Positions 23,501 to 36,200 of a stretch of 64,000 nt of DNA are shown here, in pieces (positions within the stretch are counted from its first letter, which is position 1; each line of letters begins with the position of its first letter). The translations under genes were made by a program, and so were the position numbers. The stretch comes from Phorcus lineatus (taxonomy: Eukaryota; Mollusca; Gastropoda; Trochida; Trochidae). The notes under the pieces are model-generated. The model searched no databases. It was not told the DNA's origin and saw nothing but the letters and a program-made list of their open reading frames with translations. The stretch is taken from NCBI GenBank assembly GCA_921293015.1, contig OV121090.1:23512304-23576303 (forward strand), written 5' to 3'.

Positions 23501-26500
23501 ACTGATATAACTCAAGTATGTACTATGATTTTAACTATGAACTCTTTACGCAGACAATTTTATTTTAAACTCCTAAAAATATTTATAAAGAAAATTTAAA
23601 GAAAAACAATAAAATCCGAAGTAGGTATAAAGAAATTAGGACTGCATATTATTCTGACGTAAGTACTTTATGCATCAAGGAAACATGTATGCAACAGTAA
23701 CTGTCTTTCAACACATTTCAAGTCTTCAGAGTTCTTCCAAAATAGTATCATGGTTGATTTCACAAGACAATAAATTTTGCAGTAGTTCCACCTTTTCCAC
23801 TTCAAAAACCATTTTATTAAACTATGTGGCACAGAAGTTTCCCTTGTTTTAAAAACAAATTGCATGGACAGAAAACAATGGATGGCCGGCCAAAGGGAGT
23901 AACTTTACAAATTATATATTGAAAATAAATAACACAAAAAGATATGCAACAGTTATAGGTTATGTTGGGCAACTATTTTCATAGATGTGATGCCTCCACT
24001 CACAATTTGTTCCACTACATTACAATACTGGTCTTACCGCCCCTATAATTGTTGTGTTTATGTTTTCAGGTAAAGTTCCATCCAAGCGACAAAGATAGAC
24101 TGATCTCGTCCTGTGATGATGGTCTTGTGTGTATTTTTGACGTCAGTCAAACTTCAGAAGATGACGCTCTTCTGTATACATTCAATGCTGAATGTTCTGT
24201 GGTAAGGTGCTAGAATCAGAAGATACAGGAATCAGTTTTTGAATATGTTCATAAATTTCTAGAAACTGAAGCTATTTTTTGCATAAAGTTTTCTTGTTTA
24301 TGATTTAAATAAGGTCATTCAAACTGGTTTTATTGAAAACTTAATTGTCATTAAACAAAGGTATGAAATTTAAAATATTTTTGAATATGAATATAATATT
24401 CAAAATATTAATTTTTGTTTATTTTTTCAAAATGTAAAAAGATAGATATTTCACCTGACTCTTATTCTTCTTTATATCATTTCTTTAGTGTTTGGAAGAG
24501 AGGAGTCAAATCTCTTCCTATTCCTGTTGAAATTGTCACACTTCTATATTGCTTTCATTACAGAATTGTGTGGGCTGGTACGGCAAGTCCCTCACCTCTG
24601 TGTACTGCCTCACGTCCATTGACACCTTCCATCTTTGGGACACACTTGAGGTAAAAGTCTTCACGAAGATGCCTATCCATGATATGCGAAATGACTAAAT
24701 TCTTTTGAACAAACTTACAAACTCATGAGTAATAATTGCTCTTGATGCTTTGAGCGTAGCTCTATGTGATGTTGAGTGAAGCAGAACATGATTTTCCGAT
24801 TATGAAAGTTCAAGTAAACTCACCTGAGGAATGTTATTGAGAGCAATTCTTTTTGCTTCAGTATTTTCAATTTAACAAAGAATATCTCACATTCACTCCA
24901 ATTAAAAAACTTGAAGCAAGAAATTGGTGCTACTAGGGTTGAATATTATGATGTGACAAAGTATTGCTGATTTGTCTTCTCATTAATTGATTGTCAATCT
25001 TTGGATATTCTTTCAATATATGCATTTCATCTTTGCATATTTGTAAAATAATAAAAGTACAGCCGGCTTTTTTCTCTTCATGTAAAAAACAAAATGGCCG
25101 CCCTATGGCTAACATCAATCCCTCTTTATCATTGCAGCCCTAGTGACTGCATTTCTTTGAATTATTTTCCAGGGAGATGAGCAGAGAAAACTGACAGATT
25201 TAAAAGAGAAGTTTGAGGTGAGAATTGAATTTAAGTAGAACTGCTTTATGAATAGGCACTTCTTATTGAAACACATTTCCCCCACAAAGTGCTACTAGTG
25301 CCAGCCCCAGTCACTGACTGGTCAATGCCTTACAGCACTTTCCAAACTTTTCTGTGCCTACTCTTCAGGCTACTGTGGCTGAATTTGATAGTTGTGTGAG
25401 ACACGCTGCATTCAAACCACGAATGTTGGCACTTCTATGGAGTCACTGATTTCTATTTAACACTAAGATTCATAGCAAAGCTTGTATGATTGTCAGTGTA
25501 AATATGGAACAACCATTATTCTATTATTTTTGACCCTATCACAGTAAGTAGTTATGTCTGTGAGAAAACTACTGTTATATGGTGAATCTTATTTCCAGCA
25601 ATCAGCCACTCCAGTGGACTACTTTGTTGATGTGCTCAGTACAGACGACAGTGAGAGACTCGTGCTGGTTGGAGGAACTTATGGGTTAGTGAAGAGTTAT
25701 CTCCCTTGTTTATTCACTTGAAGGGTTCTATTTTAGAATGATGATAATGCGCTATTTTGAGGTCATTAAGGTCTCAAAATATGGTTTATTGTCTATCAAT
25801 GGGCCAAAGAGTTCCCACTTAAGAGAAAATATAGATCAGATAGTGATTTATTTCTAACTGAAATGTCATATGAAGTATGACAATTAGTCTTTCTTTTAAA
25901 ATTAGCCCACGTACATTGCTGTCAACCTGTTACACTCATGTATTCCTACGCAAACCGCGGAAGGTCAAGTGACCAACTCAAGAAGGACTTTTTGGTCCAG
26001 AGGCCTAAGGATTGCTATAAGGGAATTTCTTAAATTAGTTGTAAATAGCTAAATATGAAGTAGTATAAAAAGTATTTGGCAATTACCAACAGCAAACATT
26101 TTAAACAACAAAGAGGCCTTTTAGATGTTTGCTATGTTTCTAGGTGCAACCTGAGACTAGTTGATTTTGAATGTTATCAACTCTGAGTGAGGATAAGAAC
26201 TTATTGAATGACCCCCATAACTTTATATAATTGCATATTAAGTTGATATTTTATGGTTTGTCGCTATTAACAGGGGTGAGCTAAGACTCATTGACGTCAG
26301 TGGAGATGACGCAAGCGTTGTGGGGAGTCTCTTAGGAGGTCACAGAGACAGGATACGATGCTGTCATTGGGATCCTCAGGTACTGTTAACTAAGAGTTAT
26401 CTCCCCTTGGTGACATTTACAGCAGTTATTTCTGCTATAGATCATCACTGACTAAAATGATTTGTGGTAGTTTCAATGGATTTCTAGTTTAAGCCTTGCT

Positions 26501-28301
26501 ACATTTCAACACCTTTTTTGGACAAGCTCTTCATCTCACTGATATCACCATAAGAAATCTTCTTACCAGTAACCTCCAATGGCACTCATATCATCAATTT
26601 GTGTTCAATGCAGCAAGGTATAACCTATTCAAAGAGACTGACACCAGTTCTGCTTTGCAGGGAAAGTTGGTCTTTGGTCTGATTAGAAATGTTAGTATCA
26701 ACATGATAAAAAAAAAAATTTGAAGGATCTAAATTTTGTATTTTCGATTGTTGGAATAATTGATATTTGTGTATTATGAGGAAAGTAAGGAGTGTTGGAA
26801 ATGATCTTTTTTCAGTGTCTATGTAAATATAGAGGAAAACCCATTTAGTCACTTCCTTAGTGCAGTTTGACTTAATGAATCAAATTGATACGTCAAATCA
26901 TTGATTTAGATAATCATGTATATACCATTATCAAAAATTAGTTAAAACAATCTTTTGAAAAAGCTTTTTCAAGACATAGAATATAATTTATGACATCTAA
27001 AATATGTATCCTTTTTATGATTGTTTTCTTTAGGATGGGAGCCTGGTGACAGGAGGTGAAGATTCTCTATTGTGCCTGTGGTCTTCAAAGCCTGTTGTAT
27101 TGTCATCAATGGATTCTGGGAAGGTAACATCTCCTGATTACCAAAATCCTTAACTAATAATAAACAATTATTTAAGTTGATCCAATGATTTATCAACCTT
27201 GTACACACAATTTTCACCTCGATGAAATTACATGTTCAAGATCAATAAATCGTTTGATCAAGCAATTCTGAAGTCTGTATTCGTTTTATTATAGTCAAAA
27301 TGTCTTGAATAACTGTTCTTCGTCAGGTAAAAGTGATGTACGTGTAGCTGAAGTCATGTAAAGAGGAAAGCCCTAAACAGAACAAGTTCGAATCTCAATA
27401 AAGTCAAAACTTTGAAACTTTTATTCCTTGGAACACGGTAGATTTTAAGACTTAGCCGCAGAAATACTTTCTTTGAAATTTTTTTTTTTTTTTTTATTTG
27501 CTTATTTTTATTATAAAACATTGTCTTGCAATTGGTAAGACTTATTTTCGTGATATCACCTTATTATCTAAAAAAAACAATGCTACTACCCCTTTAAAAT
27601 CAACTATGTTCCAAGGAATAAAAGTTGCAAAATATTTACTCTACCTGGATACGAACTTGTTCCAACTGACGCTACAAAATTTTTAGTAAAAATAGGCATC
27701 AATATAAGGATCTTGATTTTATTTTACCAACCAGTCATTGGCATTACAATGACACAGAGTATGTTTTAGGATTTTTGATGTTACCTAAATAAGAGCCAAA
27801 TTACAATATGTCCTCAAATCACCTACCTAACTCCCTACCATTATCTCCCAAATTCCCAAATTGTGCTATTTTTATGTTTTCAAAGATTTTTGAAAAATGG
27901 CCATATAAATGTCTGGACGTCAAAATACTGCTTTTTCATCTATATTAGTTAAAAGTCCTTATCAATACTACCAATCCATATTTACATTTTTCTCTGCTGT
28001 AAATAACTTTCCCAAATTACTTTTGACGCACGCCATTGTCTGGTTTACGACCACAAATAGAGACTTTAACCTGTTTGTTATCACTATTCTGAACTAAGCA
28101 CTAAGATGTTCATTTTTGGAAACAAACACCACTTCTCGATAAAATAACATCATTTGAGAAGTTTGGCATATTTGACTCATATAACATAATCTATGGCCCT
28201 TTAGGACTGCAGACGTTGAATCAGTTTTTAATAGAAACTTTTCTATCTTTCAGGTCAAGGTCAAGGTGAAAAGAAAGGGGAGGAAATCAGGACCTTATTA
28301 A
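20543..28301 (+). CDS. WDR89: WD repeat-containing protein 89 (complete, 13 exons)
   Basis: A WD40 beta-propeller protein of poorly known function. Exons: 20543-20655, 21685-21776 (or from 21691), 22005-22089, 22241-22290, 22843-22951, 23452-23515, 24070-24201, 24564-24650, 25173-25217, 25599-25684, 26274-26379, 27034-27123, 28254-28301; 1,107 nt, 368 aa (366 with the second acceptor; human 387). All junctions are GT-AG and in phase. WD strands visible: SIRCWDLR (about 95-102), DAAFILFWDRR (about 145-153), DGLVCIFD (188-195), TFHLWD (236-241) and GGEDSLLCLW (about 330-339). TQVKFHPSD and TAGTEEVDDA are close to human WDR89 (TQVRFHPSN, CAGTEKVDDD). The C-terminus is a short basic tail (KVKVKRKGRKSGPY). 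The start is the first ATG in the open exon, preceded by a YY1-like promoter motif. Confidence 0.92.
20894..21338. mobile_element. Inverted-repeat element, CGTAACGTATTCATA family, copy 1
   Basis: In WDR89 intron 1. AGTATCACTCGTAACGTATT (from 21021) and its complement ending ACGAGTGATACTT (to 21338) form inverted arms of about 40 bp around a 240-bp loop. The left flank 20894-21064 also matches 43757-43925 (GGGAGACATCGA, ACTGTTATAAACATACTC, GACCTACCTCCCATT), so the family extends left of the hairpin. Confidence 0.7.
22570..22764. repeat. Direct repeat flanking a duplicated intron segment in WDR89 intron 4
   Basis: AGCTGACTTCTC(T/A)ATGCA, then a TTTCACCACACTG block, occurs at 22573-22605 and again at 22732-22762. 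The 120 bp between matches one half of the chimeric copy at 18488-18580. It looks like an insertion or tandem duplication within the intron. Confidence 0.65.
25290..25440. repeat. Weak fragment of the GGTAGAGACTGGTG dispersed repeat
   Basis: In WDR89 intron 10. TTTTCTGTGCCTACTCTTCA, then GGCTACTGTGG and CGCTGCATTCAAACCACGAA, follow the order of blocks in 58995-59205. Diverged; the assignment is tentative. Confidence 0.35.
27475..27600. mobile_element. TTAA-type MITE, GGGGTAATAGC family, truncated reverse copy
   Basis: In WDR89 intron 12. Read in reverse it gives TTAAAGGGGTAGTAGC, then GATATCACGAAAATAAG and CAATTGCAAGACAATG, matching the first 100 bp of 14246-14605 and 34062-34385. It is flanked by a run of about 17 T at 27479-27495. 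Confidence 0.65.
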
Positions 28302-28647
28302 GGTTTTGTTATGCTTCGTGCAATGTGTTAATGTATCAATTTATGAGTGGTTCACTTGACAGATGTGTTGCTGCATGTGAGAAACAAACACTTTGTTTCC
28401 AGGGTCAGTTGATCTGTATTTGGAAGCATTATCTTTGGAAACTTCTTACACATGACGCAGAGCCATTCTCTGAGTGGTGATTTGAGTTGTGTGTGTAATA
28501 GGATTCTTATTATGTTATCTGTTCATTCAGTGATCAAGTTTTATTTTGTTTAGGATGTTTAGGACATCAACAATGGTAAGAAAACTTTAAGAACTTAGAA
28601 ATAATCTTCGTTATTGGTTATCTTACCAAACTGATGAAAATTTATAT

Positions 28648-28661
28648 AATAAAAAAATAAA
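28648..28661 (+). terminator. Polyadenylation signals (two overlapping AATAAA), WDR89
   Basis: AATAAA at 28648-28653 and 28656-28661, about 350 nt after the WDR89 stop, followed by T-rich sequence (TTGTTTATTTTG). The site is inferred. Confidence 0.5.
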
Positions 28662-30178
28662 ATATGATATGGGAAATTGTTTATTTTGTTATATTCAAGC
28701 TAAGAGAGTTACTGTAAAAGTCAAGCGTGGAGTGGTCAGAGAGAAATTGAATAAACTCTCTTGAGAGCTTTTACAATCAAATTAAAACAATATGTAAAAT
28801 TTGCTTATTTCATTGATAAACCCCCTCTTCTAATTCAAGAGTTACTCTGCACAGAGTTCAATCATCTGAGACAACAGCGTTTGCTATGTTCATAGTTTTG
28901 AAGTGAACTCTGGGTTAAGATTTGTCTGATGTCTCATCTCCAGGATACGTAACTCTGTTGAGCTTCACAAGATCTGCCGTTAGCAATCCACCATTGGTGT
29001 AGAATAGCTCATTCAAAGTTGTGTAGATTTAAAATTTGAGCAAATATATATTTTAATGAGATTGAAGCTATCATTACATTTTTTCCTTACAAGCCACCTC
29101 TTGCCAACTAAGATGTCCTTCATGGATTTCATGAATCATAAATCATAATCAGTTATAGAAAGCCATATACTTGCATCTTTTCCCTCAAAGCAATTTAAAT
29201 TGGTAATGTTTACATGACAGTTATAGAGGAGGGGAATATTTTGTTTGCAATTGCTGTTTCTTTTTGGTCGAAGACAGTTACTTTTCAAGACAAAAACAAA
29301 ACTAAAAAATATATATATAGTTTATTTCATACACATTGTTAACATGATTTGTGCGTCAAGACGTTTGAAATATGAATGTTGAAGGCAAACAGAGCATAGG
29401 AATTTGTTTGAAACATTGTTAAGTATAATACATTTTTAGGATTGAGTTGAAAATAAAAAACCTCTCACTGTCAAAGGGTTTCTGCATTGTTTTTTATTTT
29501 CAGTGAAAACTGTATGAGTGTTTTATCCTACTTAAAAACTGACTCAAAAAATTAGTAAAAGAGAAAAGTGAGGGCAAGTCATAGTAGTTCTGTAAAGAAG
29601 CAATCAAGTGAATCAACTGAGAGTAAAACTCTGCTTAATGTGTAGCCGCCCTCAGCCTGCTTCACAGACAGGTTTACTCACATCCTTTGTGTGGTTAAAC
29701 ATTTCAAGAAGTTCATGATGAGGTGTAGAAGCAAGAATAAGGAGACGACATTTTCCTTACTTGAACTGATAAGGTGATGCAGGATGAGATTATCCCAAAC
29801 ACAATGTAAACTTGGATAAGTGTAGATCTTGATAACAGAGGTTGAAATAGCTGCCTGCGAGCCAATTTGCTGGTTAATTTCAGATGGGGCTTGTAAAAAA
29901 AAGAGAGGTCAACAAACCTGCCTGGCTTGTGTAAGTTTAGATAGACTAAGTGTCTATATATTGTAAGGCTCATAAGTTTTTCGGTGTTCTGGTTGATTTT
30001 TCAAGCCATAATCCCTGCTTTAGTAAGGAATAATTGCTATTTAGAACACTGCTTGGAAATATTTGTATGGGTACCTGATTGCCATGAGAGTTATTTTGAA
30101 ATCTATCGCAATCCATAGGGGCAGACATTTTAATATCTGGTTACACTAGGTAATTTTTATTGGTTTCTTTCTTGAGCT

Positions 30179-30184
30179 TTTATT
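30179..30184 (-). terminator. Polyadenylation signal AATAAA, sulfotransferase gene
   Basis: Minus-strand AATAAA about 52 nt after the stop codon, with another at 30161-30156. This would give a very short 3' UTR. Confidence 0.4.
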
Positions 30185-30235
30185 TGGTTATTTTCTGTAT
30201 CATATCTGGTTATACTTCGAAATGAAGTAAGAAAC

Positions 30236-33200
30236 TTAGGCTTTTCTTGCATACAATGAGAAGAATTTTGATCCGGCCATGGCTTCATCATAAGCTTGGT
30301 AATACTTCTTAAGGAGCTCCTCAGTGAAGTAATTTTTCCAGTCTCCGCTTTTGCCTGAAATAAATATAAATATGCTTATGTATTTAGAGAAGGTTATTGT
30401 AATCAAAGTTGGTTACCAAGATGTATCTTAATTTAACCAATTTTGGCCGAGGCTTCTTTATGTCTAAGGTGATTGTATCTGAATAATTCTACTATCTTAA
30501 AAGTATGGCAAGCATTCTGGCCTCTCGCAAAAACTGCCTGGGTTACAATCAAGCTTGAGACGCCATAAGATTTGTTACATGGGCTTTATCCTTTATTGTG
30601 TCCTTGTGCAAGGTAATTCATCCACATTGCACCAGCTGTATAAAACTAAAAGTGACTTTCCTTCTTTTTTGAATCTACAGTCAGTATTCCAAATCACTAT
30701 ATGTCAACATACTTATCAAACTGACATTTGGCTGCTTTAAAATTGGTTAAATCGATGACCGATTTTAAAATGATAAAGTAATTACTGAAAAGTTTGTTGA
30801 TTTGAATAACGTAAGACATGATTCAACCTTAAACAATCACATTAATAAATAAATTCCATATCAATCGAACATAATTTTTCACCAAGAGAGTCATGCAGGT
30901 GTTGCATTACTTTTTTTAGTGTGTATAGATATGAGCCAGTAGCAATAGGAGGGAAATGCTGTGAATACAATCAGGGGATTTCACGGTATGAAGGAGCAGG
31001 ATATCATTTCTTAAAACCAGAACATCACTTTGGGTTGAAATTTCTTCGAACTTGCCTTGTCTGTACAGAATATCTTCACCGTTCATTTTCAATGTAAATT
31101 TGTCTTTGCCAGCCTTGAGTTTTGAGAATTCACATTTTTCAGCAATTTCCTGACACAGTTTATCGTCCCTCTTCAAGCCCAAGAAATCCGAAAGCCTTTG
31201 TACAGAGCTAACTGGGTCCTGAAGAGAAATGGATAATAAAATGAGTATTGTATCTTTGAGGGTTTTGAGTATGAAAGGAGACGTTTCTTTTGTTTTTTTT
31301 GTATAAATAAGTAACACTGAAATAAACTTACTGGTAAAATATCATATATTTACAAATGATTAGACTAATCATCAACACAGATTGATCTTAACAAGGTTTT
31401 CACATTCGTTTTCAATTTGTTTAATATCCTCCTACGAAGCTTATCCCCATGCGAATTCACCTACAACCGTTAAAACATATTTTGCTTTTCTTAATGAGTT
31501 TTTTTTCATGTATAGTTTATTAATTTTTGGGTAGAAAATTTGAACAAACCACATGGATTCATTTGCCGTTGCTGTGAATTTGGAAAAAGTAATTATTGTT
31601 TCAATAACCGTATGTGTGAAACAGCTAAAACTCATAAATCCCGTTAACGTTGATGCTGATCAAATAACCAATTAGGCACTATCTTCAACCCCAATCTATC
31701 TACGTGTGTACTGTAGACCGCGGTTCTAACGTGGTTTTCGATCAAAGTTGCTTCATTGCCTAAATTTCTCTGAAGTGAACCGCATAGAATTGTTGCGTGA
31801 TAGTTGATACTATTTCCTATGACGATGGTCTGGTTGAGTAACGAGGTCTTTGACCCTTGGAAGATATTGCATTTGGCAAAAACATGGAAAACTTCGAAAA
31901 ATTAAAATTAAATTGAAAAGCGTGCCAACATCCCTTTCACTAGATTTACCAACAGGCACTCGATTGGAGCACATTTTAGACTTACAATTTACCCCCCCCC
32001 CCCCCCCCCCCCCCCCTTTAACGTTATTATTATGAAGTACCAAGGGGTTTTACCTTGATCGTCTCTTCATACACCTGGTAGTGAACAGGGCAGTCAGGAT
32101 TCTCATCAAAGAATTTTTCAGCAGCTCGCCAATGAGCGAATAAACCGTTGTAGTCCACTGAATGAAAAACAGACAATAACATTTCCGTACCATCCTGCTA
32201 ACGCCACAAGGGCGTGTATCGCTTGGAAATAGCTTTAGAAAGACATATATACCTAAAAACCCTACCCTACTACTATATAAATATTAAGGTGCTGTTCTCA
32301 TATTGTGAACCTGTAGTTTGATGTCGCTGATCGAATAGAGCTCTACATTGGTGTTGTCAACATGTTACACGATGTTAAACGGGGAGTTTTTGCTTTTTTT
32401 CGTCAGAAAAAATATTTTGGGTGCGAAACCTGACTTTGAGCATGGGGTGGTTTGGTCGTTACATCCCTTTCCTTTTATATAGTAGTAGGGTAGGGTCTAT
32501 AGGTATATATGTCTTTCTAAAGCTATTTCTAAGCGATACACGCCCCTGTGGCTATCGCAGGACATGTTTTGGTTAGGAATGTACATGCACCAATCTACTG
32601 ATTGTCTGGAGCATAAACATATGATGTTGCACATGTTGGTAGATTATTTCTTCTTCTTGTATGATGTTGAAGACTCACACTTACAACTTTACTTTCCCAA
32701 AGGTCCTTCTCTCCCAACAGAGGTAGCTCCGTCATAAATTCCTATACAACCTTTGTTCTAATACGGAGGTTTCTTGGTCTAGAAATGTAGAATGCTGATT
32801 AGATGCAAGATAGTTGTGCAATCAGTGACGCCGTTTCAAAATTTATCATTCAAAATTCAAATCGCCCAAGTTGATTCCGTAAGCTTTTCAAAAGCTAAAC
32901 TTTATCGAATATGCACTTTGCACTTTGAGCCGTCTTTACAGTACACAAACACCTCATTTTGTGACTGCATCATTGCACAGGCCTGTGACAGAAAAAATAT
33001 GGTATTCATGCATTCGTTGTTTTCATTGGCTGAAATATCGCCAGGTAGTTTAGGTTGCAATATTGTGCCGGTAGGGGAAACTGCCGGAAGCCCAAGAAAC
33101 CTTCGTATTAAGACAGAGTTAGTATAGGAATTTATGACGGGGCTATGTACCTCTGTTGGGAGAGAAAGTATATGAATTTATGACGGGACTACCTCTGTTG

Positions 33201-36200
33201 GGAGAGAAAGTATATGAATTTATGACGGGACTACCTCTGTTGGGAGAGAATGCCCAAAGATATGAATCGAACCAAACCTGATAAAAGACTAATGTGTACA
33301 TTGCTGTTACTGAGCCCGAACTTGATCATCTATCAGAAACATAACTAACAATCGCCGCTGAGGGCGCTGCATCCAAACCACGTGACACACGGCAACAAGG
33401 TTTACATAAGCCAAGGACTTAAATTAGCGCAAGTGTTGCCTTTTGGGAGATACAAATTTTCCTCTACACAATGGCCCTAGAACAGCCCGTGCAGTCACAT
33501 GTTCTGACGTACTTACGGGTGACCAGTTGCAAAGCACACGACAAAAGCTTATCAGAAGCAAGGGGCAAGCTCTTATGAACCATTTTTTACATTTTCGCCG
33601 TCTTTCTTTCTAATGATGTGAGAAGCTCGCGAATGATTAGGTTTTGTCTATACTAAACTGGATACAGAACGGAGAAGATCCCATTAACACCGATCAGGCC
33701 ATATGGCTTACAGATTTAGTGTAAAATATTTCCATTTACCCTTTCCAGTGAGAAATAAATGCAAGTAATCTGCAAAGGATCCGTTGTAAGGTTTTTCGGA
33801 CCAAGGCATCCCTGCAGTTATCTTGTACATGGATACGGCTACGTCTTTCGGGTCCCTCAACGTGAAGATGGTCTTTATCTTCTTCACTTTGATATCCTCG
33901 GGCGCCTCGGACATCCTCGTGTGAGCGTTGATGATCCTGGGAGATTCCAGGGCCTCAAGTTGATCGTCGGTGAACATCTCCAGATGAGGTTTGCCGCCCT
34001 GGAGGTACTTGGCTTTGCCTCGAACAAGCATCGTGACGATCTCATTGGTCCAGTTGGTCCCTTAAAGGGGCAGTTACACGCATTTTAGATAAATAAAGTG
34101 ATCTCACGAAAACTAAGATAAATGTTTCCCATTGCAAGACTGTTTTTCTTTGAAAGAAACAGTTGAGGTACAAACGTACAATGACCGCTTAAAAGTGTGC
34201 CTCCCTACCTCTTATGATTAAAAGGTGTTTACACAAAAATGGCCGCCAGTGGTTTCTGCTTAATAATTGATTATTTACTCTACGCCTACGGATAATCGGG
34301 TTCAGTGATGGTATGTTTTGACCCTCTGAAGCTCATATAGTTGGCATAAACGTCTCTTTATTGGGGGGGGGGGGGGGGGGGGGGGAATCCTAAATCCTAA
34401 AATTACCTTTGGGCATCACACGTCAATCATTATTACACTTGAGTTTTATGTTATATCAACAGATTCGATGGCATTAATGTTAAGATACTATCTACCATCC
34501 AGTAGCCTTATAGTGGAAGAAAATTGCACCCAGTGATGATGTCATAACATTGTGATGTCATCAGATTTAATTATTGGGGGTCTATTGGACCCAAGCTGTA
34601 TGGTTTTAATCTATAGAAAGGATATTACATGAATGTCGCTGATTCATGACGACACGAGTGCCTAAACATTGGTATTTCCCGAGCGGGATCGAGGTATATA
34701 CTGATATGTAGGCACGTGTGTCGTGGTTAAACTATGTCATGTCGCGGAACCAAAGGAAATCATCAAAATCAACCTACAAGCATAGGTGGCTTATATCGGC
34801 TTTGAGGGAACGTCACAATGGAAAGTTGGTGATTTGCCATTTGGTATCGTATGAAAAATATGAAATCCAATATGACTTCCCCCGTAAGTAATTATAAACG
34901 AACTCTTTATCCTGTACTTAAATCTCACCAGTTCTCGGAAATCCCGGCAAGTAAATATCGTCTTCTCTAAATTTGAAATGTTTCCTTTTCTCTATAAGGT
35001 CTCTTGAGAAGGGGAGCGTCACGTTGACCCCGTCAATCAGCTGGTAGGTAAGAACATTTCCAGAAGGGTCCGGATAATTGACTAGATTCTTTGCTGCCAG
35101 TTCTATTTTCCACTCAGATCCGTGAGACTGTAAATTCGAGAGATACACTATAATCAGTATAATGAATGAATTATAGCAACGATATGCTTTGTCCTTTTAC
35201 AATTTAGATACCCAAAATGGCTCTACATTATATACAGGACATATGGGAGAGAACCGGCCTCATTTGGCAGGGTTTGGTTAAACCCATCCTCGATAATCCA
35301 GCGCTTTCGTTCCGATTAATCTACACTACAGTGCCCTGAAAAACTTAACGGGGTTTTACCTCAAACCCAATTACCTCCCTCTGCGTCTAAGTTATCCAAT
35401 CACAAACGAAACGCAGAGACAATGTGCGTAGTGTAGATTAATTGGAACGAAAGCGCTGGATTATCGAGGATGGGTTAAACCTTTTCTCCGACACACATCT
35501 CCTGTTTCCACCAATCTCATTAAAATCAAATTGATCCATTCGCTATGCTCAACCTGGCTTGTCACTTGTCACTTGTCACTTGTCACTCATATGCGAATCT
35601 GCCCATAGAAGAGTGGCATGTCACGACCCCAAAATAAGCCTAGGTAACGAATTAATTATTTGATTTGAATCAGTTTACTGTTTGCATGCGCTGAATTTAC
35701 TCCTGTGTGCAAATTACACTCACGTGAGTACACGTGAAATTGCAAAGCGCTGGCTTGAGATTGAATCTTTCAGTAACATCAGAGTAAATATTTTATTACC
35801 ATTTATAAAAGTAAATATTGTGTATTCGATTTTTTAAAGGAAATGCAAACCTTATACCTCCATACTTTACGTCATCTTTCTACGCATGGCATATTCTATA
35901 TAATGACTTGCTAGACCTTGCCGCATTTCCCGTACTATTGTGTGCTTGTCGCCAAGGCTGCTTCAACGGATCTCGATAATCCAATGAGAAATCATATGAG
36001 AATTGCAACTTTTCGCTGAAGAGGGCGCTGCACTCAAAAGACGAATGTTGACTGGTTGGCAGCAGGGTTTAAATTACCCAACGGTAGAGACTGGTGATGG
36101 TGTTCCGTCATATGACGTTGTATTTGGTTTATGTAAAGTGAACCATGGACGGTCACGTACAACAATTAGGTCAAATTATCTTCGCTTTTTTGAAAAGTTG

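Larger units (their letters stand above)
28302..30235. other. Intergenic region between WDR89 and the sulfotransferase gene (3' ends converge)
   Basis: No exon-like coding segment seen on either strand. It holds two overlapping AATAAA signals for WDR89 (28648-28661), another near 29452, and two minus-strand AATAAA signals for the sulfotransferase (30184-30179 and 30161-30156). The two transcription units therefore converge here. Confidence 0.6.

Noticed and set aside
32792-33127. A 111-codon plus-strand frame in a sulfotransferase intron
   Set aside because: It lies inside a MITE loop and arm; nothing in it resembles a transposase or other family.
34918-35148. Sulfotransferase start at 35148 (VYLSNLQSHGSEW)
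   Set aside because: The codon there is GTG, not ATG, in a eukaryotic gene. A TTTACAG acceptor at 35128 joins in phase to an ATG exon at 37084-37049.
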